A DNA stretch of 15,675 nt from NCBI GenBank assembly GCA_964512385.1, contig CAZEHZ010000050.1, positions 1-15,675 on the forward strand, read 5' to 3'. The notes below the pieces were generated by a model. The model saw nothing but the letters and a program-made list of their open reading frames with translations, ran no database searches and was not told the DNA's origin. The number at the start of each line of letters is the position of its first letter. Position 1 is the stretch's first letter. This DNA comes from CALXXL01 sp964512385. GTDB taxonomy: Bacteria > Verrucomicrobiota > Lentisphaeria > Victivallales > Victivallaceae. The position numbers and the translations under genes are program-made. Shown here one piece after another: positions 13,799 to 15,675 of the stretch.

Positions 13799-14014
13799 CT
13801 ACATACCGGACTCGACTTCAAACTTAACCGCACCGGTCTCTTCTATGATCGTTGCTCCTACTTGCCAACCAATATACTGCGAGCAGCCGCGCTCTCCGGG
13901 GAGAACCTCATTGCCGTACACCAGTGCAAGAAACGCCAAGTTTATATATTTTAAAAGCAATAATATAATACCAAATACATTATTATCAAGTATTTTTTTA
14001 TATTTTGCCAACAT
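13799..14014 (-). CDS. Possible 71-aa small membrane protein of unknown function
   Basis: I do not recognise this reading frame. From the ATG at 14014 it encodes 71 aa with a basic N-terminus (MLAKYKKILDN), one hydrophobic segment (about residues 13-33, with IILLLLKYINLAFLALVYG), then a soluble part containing LPGERGCSQYIGWQVGATI. A GAG sits 3 nt before the ATG, a weak ribosome-binding site. The frame is also open upstream to 14131, but that part overlaps structured element B, so the shorter start is preferred. The first half is very AT-rich, unlike neighbouring genes. It lies 150 bp upstream of rpsP. It could be a real small membrane protein, a gene remnant, or chance. Confidence 0.3.
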   Translation of the reverse strand: MLAKYKKILDNNVFGIILLLLKYINLAFLALVYGNEVLPGERGCSQYIGWQVGATIIEETGAVKFEVESGM

Positions 14015-14020
14015 TTTCTC

Positions 14021-14113
14021 AAAAAAAAGCAAAAATCCCGGTGTATGCGAGGCATTGTGCCAATCAGCACCCCACCACCATCTACCGGGACCTCCCGTTC
14101 CGAAGAACATAAA
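14021..14113 (-). promoter_or_regulatory. Structured RNA-like element with terminal U-tracts (element B)
   Basis: Read on the minus strand: TTTTAT, a GTTC/GAAC hairpin with a UUCG tetraloop (14108-14097), 6 nt, then a TCCCGGT/ACCGGGA stem (14090-14036) with a 41-nt loop containing GCTGATTGGCA (14068-14058), then TTTTT, GC and TTTTTTTT. The last part can act as an intrinsic terminator. Order, spacing and core match element A upstream of rpmI. The U-run ends 6 nt before the ATG of the possible 71-aa ORF. It may be an attenuating leader or the 3' part of a small RNA that begins upstream. It does not contain the conserved SRP RNA core. Confidence 0.5.
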
Positions 14114-14130
14114 ACCGACCATTTTGCTCA

Positions 14131-14191
14131 CATCAACACATCAACACATCAACACATCAACACATCAACACATCAACACATCAACACATCA
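14131..14191. repeat. 8-bp minisatellite, interrupted by a gap
   Basis: CATCAACA is repeated seven times without a mismatch (14131-14186), followed by a 5-nt partial copy that runs into 100 N. Six bases resembling the unit (ACACAT) resume at 14292. The unit is not a multiple of three and has no stop in any plus-strand frame, so it generates long spurious frames. There are no spacers. Total copy number is unknown. The perfect copies suggest recent expansion or ongoing homogenisation. Confidence 0.95.
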
Positions 14192-14291
14192 NNNNNNNNN
14201 NNNNNNNNNNNNNNNNNNNNNNNNNNNNNNNNNNNNNNNNNNNNNNNNNNNNNNNNNNNNNNNNNNNNNNNNNNNNNNNNNNNNNNNNNNN
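14192..14291. other. Assembly gap (100 N)
   Basis: A second run of exactly 100 N inside a tandem repeat, so its size is nominal and the missing sequence is probably more CATCAACA copies. Confidence 0.97.
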
Positions 14292-14451
14292 ACACATGCA
14301 TCACTTGCCGGAAAAGCTATCTGTATCACCGCAGACTATACCTGCGGACGCCCGGCCTCCACACACCGACACTCATCAACGAAAATTAACACCGCCGCTG
14401 AACACTGTCATCCGCCGTAACCGGCCGCATGGAGGCTTTTGGCATTATCGA

Positions 14452-15327
14452 CTATTTACCGGGCATAATGGTAAAACCACCGGCCCAATCCGGAGTCCAT
14501 ACATTCAAATATTGAGAACTGAACACCAGCGTCGCTACTAAAGCGATAACCGTAATAACACCCATCACAATAAAAAACGGGCTTACTTCACTGCTGCCGG
14601 CCGATTTTTTGCCGCCGATTTTGGCCATATCAGCCGCCACACGAGACGGGCCTTTGGAGGCAGCTTCATCTTTCTTCAGGTTCAATTCAGCTTTTTCTTT
14701 ACGCTGAATACCGCTTACCGGTGTTTTAGCATCTGCCGCCGGAGCCGCCGCCGCACCCGGAGCCGCCGGAGCTGCCGGTTTGGGAGCCGGAGCCGGAGCT
14801 GCCGGTTTCGGAATCGCCAATTTGGGTTTGGGCATCGCAGTCGCTACCGGAGCCGCAGCCGGAGCTGCGGCTGGAGTTGCTGCCCGCTGTAACTTCACCG
14901 TATCTTCCACCGCCGCAGCACTAATGCGCACGGTACGACGGGTACGGGTATCTTCAGCCGCCTGTTTCGGCACACTGCCGGTATCGGTAGACGGTGCCGC
15001 CGGAGCCGCCGCCGGAGCAAGCCCCGGAGCCTTGGGGATATTAATCCCGCCGGGGGCGGCCGGGCGCAAACGAATTGTGGAGCTGTCCGCCGCCGGAACT
15101 TCATTAGGAGTCGGCGGAGGAACGGGGCGGGAAACCGCCAAGTTTTCCGGACTCACCTTACCGCCGGCGTTCGGCATCATACCGGCAACCGACAGTTTTA
15201 CGGTTTTACGGGTACGAGTATCATCATCTTCCGCCTCAACTTTCGGCACACTGCCGGTATCGGTGGACATTGCCCCGATCTTACCCGGAGCCGGGATACC
15301 TTTCAACAATTCGTTATTGTCGCTCAT
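14452..15327 (-). CDS. Single-pass membrane protein with a disordered Ala/Pro-rich region and repeated T-[VI]-[KR]-[LI] motifs
   Basis: I do not recognise a named family. The 291-aa protein has no signal peptide. Residues 1-249 are low complexity, rich in Ala, Pro, Lys, Thr and probably disordered; one transmembrane helix follows (about 250-271, FFIVMGVITVIALVATLVF) and a 20-residue tail. The long region would be cytoplasmic if the positive residues before the helix (KIGGKK) stay inside. STDTGSVPK occurs twice (21-29, 113-121), each followed by DTRTR and then TVKL or TVRI. In all there are four short motifs: TVKL 42, TIRL 84, TVRI 132, TVKL 143. At DNA level 24 bases are identical between the two STDTGSVPK copies (14965-14988, 15241-15264), showing an internal duplication. 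It has its own promoter. A scaffold or anchor role is possible but unproven. Confidence 0.85.
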   Translation of the reverse strand: MSDNNELLKGIPAPGKIGAMSTDTGSVPKVEAEDDDTRTRKTVKLSVAGMMPNAGGKVSPENLAVSRPVPPPTPNEVPAADSSTIRLRPAAPGGINIPKAPGLAPAAAPAAPSTDTGSVPKQAAEDTRTRRTVRISAAAVEDTVKLQRAATPAAAPAAAPVATAMPKPKLAIPKPAAPAPAPKPAAPAAPGAAAAPAADAKTPVSGIQRKEKAELNLKKDEAASKGPSRVAADMAKIGGKKSAGSSEVSPFFIVMGVITVIALVATLVFSSQYLNVWTPDWAGGFTIMPGK

Positions 15328-15392
15328 AATTGCATTCCCTATATTAAAATAGTTTTATTATAAAAATACATTTTCAATGATTGTACTGGAGA

Positions 15393-15421
15393 AATATAAT
15401 CCACAAACCGGCAAATGTCAA
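15393..15421 (-). promoter_or_regulatory. Consensus sigma70-type promoter for the 291-aa membrane protein gene
   Basis: A perfect TTGACA (15421-15416) and TATATT (15398-15393) are separated by 17 bp on the minus strand. Transcription would start near 15386 and give a leader of about 59 nt; AGGGA stands about 8 nt before the ATG. The -35 hexamer overlaps the stop codon of the upstream peptidase gene. This is the best promoter match in the window. Confidence 0.75.
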
Positions 15422-15675
15422 TGCATACTGCCAATTGTTTTCATATTTTTTACCACAATATCCGGAGAGATACCTGTTCCATAAAAATCTTTCCCATTAC
15501 CGAATTTAATCCGCTGGCCTGTAAATGCGATTTCTCCATTACCCGGCATGTGAATTTTAGAAATCTCGCCGTCTGTACCTTGAGTTTGTTCACCGATAAA
15601 AACAACATTGGTTCATAAAATCACCAATCATTCCATTCGTCCCATCCGAAATGTTCTCGGGATACCTGCTGGCTT
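15418..15675 (-). pseudogene. S41-family peptidase, C-terminal part, with apparent frameshift; runs off the window
   Basis: The minus strand encodes the end of a C-terminal-processing-type (S41) serine peptidase, usually periplasmic or cell-envelope. One frame, open from 15612 to the TGA at 15420-15418 (64 aa), reads VFIGEQTQGTDGEI, then MPGNGEIAFTGQRIKF and FYGTGISPDIVV. This matches the family pattern of a GE-T-x-GT-x-G-x-I strand, a (L/M)PGG-like turn, an F/W-TG segment and a final GI-x-PD-(I/V)-x-V. It is closed upstream by TGA (15615-15613). A second frame, open from the window edge, reads ASRYPENISDGTNGMIGDFM, which fits the segment just before and may hold the nucleophile serine. Removing one base near ATGAACC joins the two frames. 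It could be a pseudogene, a sequencing error or a programmed shift; the 5' part lies outside the window. Confidence 0.6.

Larger units (their letters stand above)
13649..14451. other. Long intergenic region between the membrane protein gene and rpsP
   Basis: About 800 bp without a secure gene. From low to high coordinates it holds: roughly 150 bp upstream of rpsP with no clear promoter; the uncertain 71-aa ORF, with a markedly AT-rich block at about 13938-14035; structured element B with its U-tracts; the 8-bp minisatellite and N gap; and 160 bp after the gap with a CCGCAG/CTGCGG hairpin (14329-14347) and nothing else that I recognise. A plus-strand frame running through the repeat is an artefact of the stop-free repeat unit. 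Confidence 0.7.

Noticed and set aside
14021..14113. SRP (4.5S) RNA gene
   Set aside because: The terminator-like end and stem fit a small RNA, but the conserved SRP core around GGAAG...AGCA is absent.
14131..14191. CRISPR array or coding repeat
   Set aside because: Perfect 8-bp tandem copies without spacers. The long open plus-strand frames exist only because the unit has no stop codon.
14329..14347. tRNA anticodon arm
   Set aside because: CGCAG/CTGCG with a 7-nt loop resembles an anticodon arm, but there are no matching D, T or acceptor stems, and the minus-strand anticodon would be AUA.
13764..14420. Plus-strand 218-aa gene
   Set aside because: About half is repeat and gap sequence, composition is not protein-like, and there is no Shine-Dalgarno sequence or recognisable motif.

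Overview
The window is a stretch of bacterial chromosome in which every convincing gene lies on the minus strand. It holds translation and methylation housekeeping genes. The sequence does not name the organism. Two traits suggest an uncultured member of the PVC group, possibly a Lentisphaerota (Victivallales-like) gut bacterium: Ala/Pro-rich tails, and a single-pass protein with repeated T-[VI]-[KR]-[LI] motifs. This is a tentative inference from style. Two runs of exactly 100 N mark scaffold gaps, and both fall inside short tandem repeats.

Layout in the direction of transcription (high to low coordinates): (1) 15675-15418, the 3' end of an S41-family peptidase with an apparent frameshift. 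(2) 15327-14452, a 291-aa single-pass membrane protein with a disordered Ala/Pro-rich N-terminal region and its own consensus promoter. (3) 14451-13649, about 800 bp of mostly non-coding DNA with an 8-bp minisatellite, a structured RNA-like element ending in U-tracts, and a possible 71-aa membrane ORF. (4) 13648-11070, the rpsP-khpA-trmD-rplS-rnhB operon, without rimM in its usual slot, closed by a putative terminator. (5) 10961-9231, thrS without a TGS domain. (6) 9183-7499, infC-rpmI-rplT. infC appears to start at AUU, and a 15-bp minisatellite plus a structured leader separate infC from rpmI. (7) 7436-3851, a strong intrinsic terminator, then pheS-pheT, then another intrinsic terminator. 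(8) 3775-70, metK, an adenosine-kinase-like PfkB gene and ahcY, behind a good sigma70-type promoter with a Fur-box-like palindrome upstream.

The genes form three functional groups. One builds the ribosome and matures RNA (S16, L19, L20, L35, IF3, TrmD, KH protein, RNase HII). One charges tRNA (ThrRS, PheRS). One runs the S-adenosylmethionine cycle: MetK makes SAM, AhcY splits the SAH left by methyltransferases such as TrmD, and the kinase removes the adenosine that would otherwise block AhcY.

The most unusual observation is a structured element seen twice, at about 8093-8173 and 14021-14113. Both copies have the same order and spacing of two hairpins, a shared 11-nt core and matching U-tracts. 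Both lie just downstream of a minisatellite and just upstream of a start codon. They look like two members of an undescribed leader or attenuator family.
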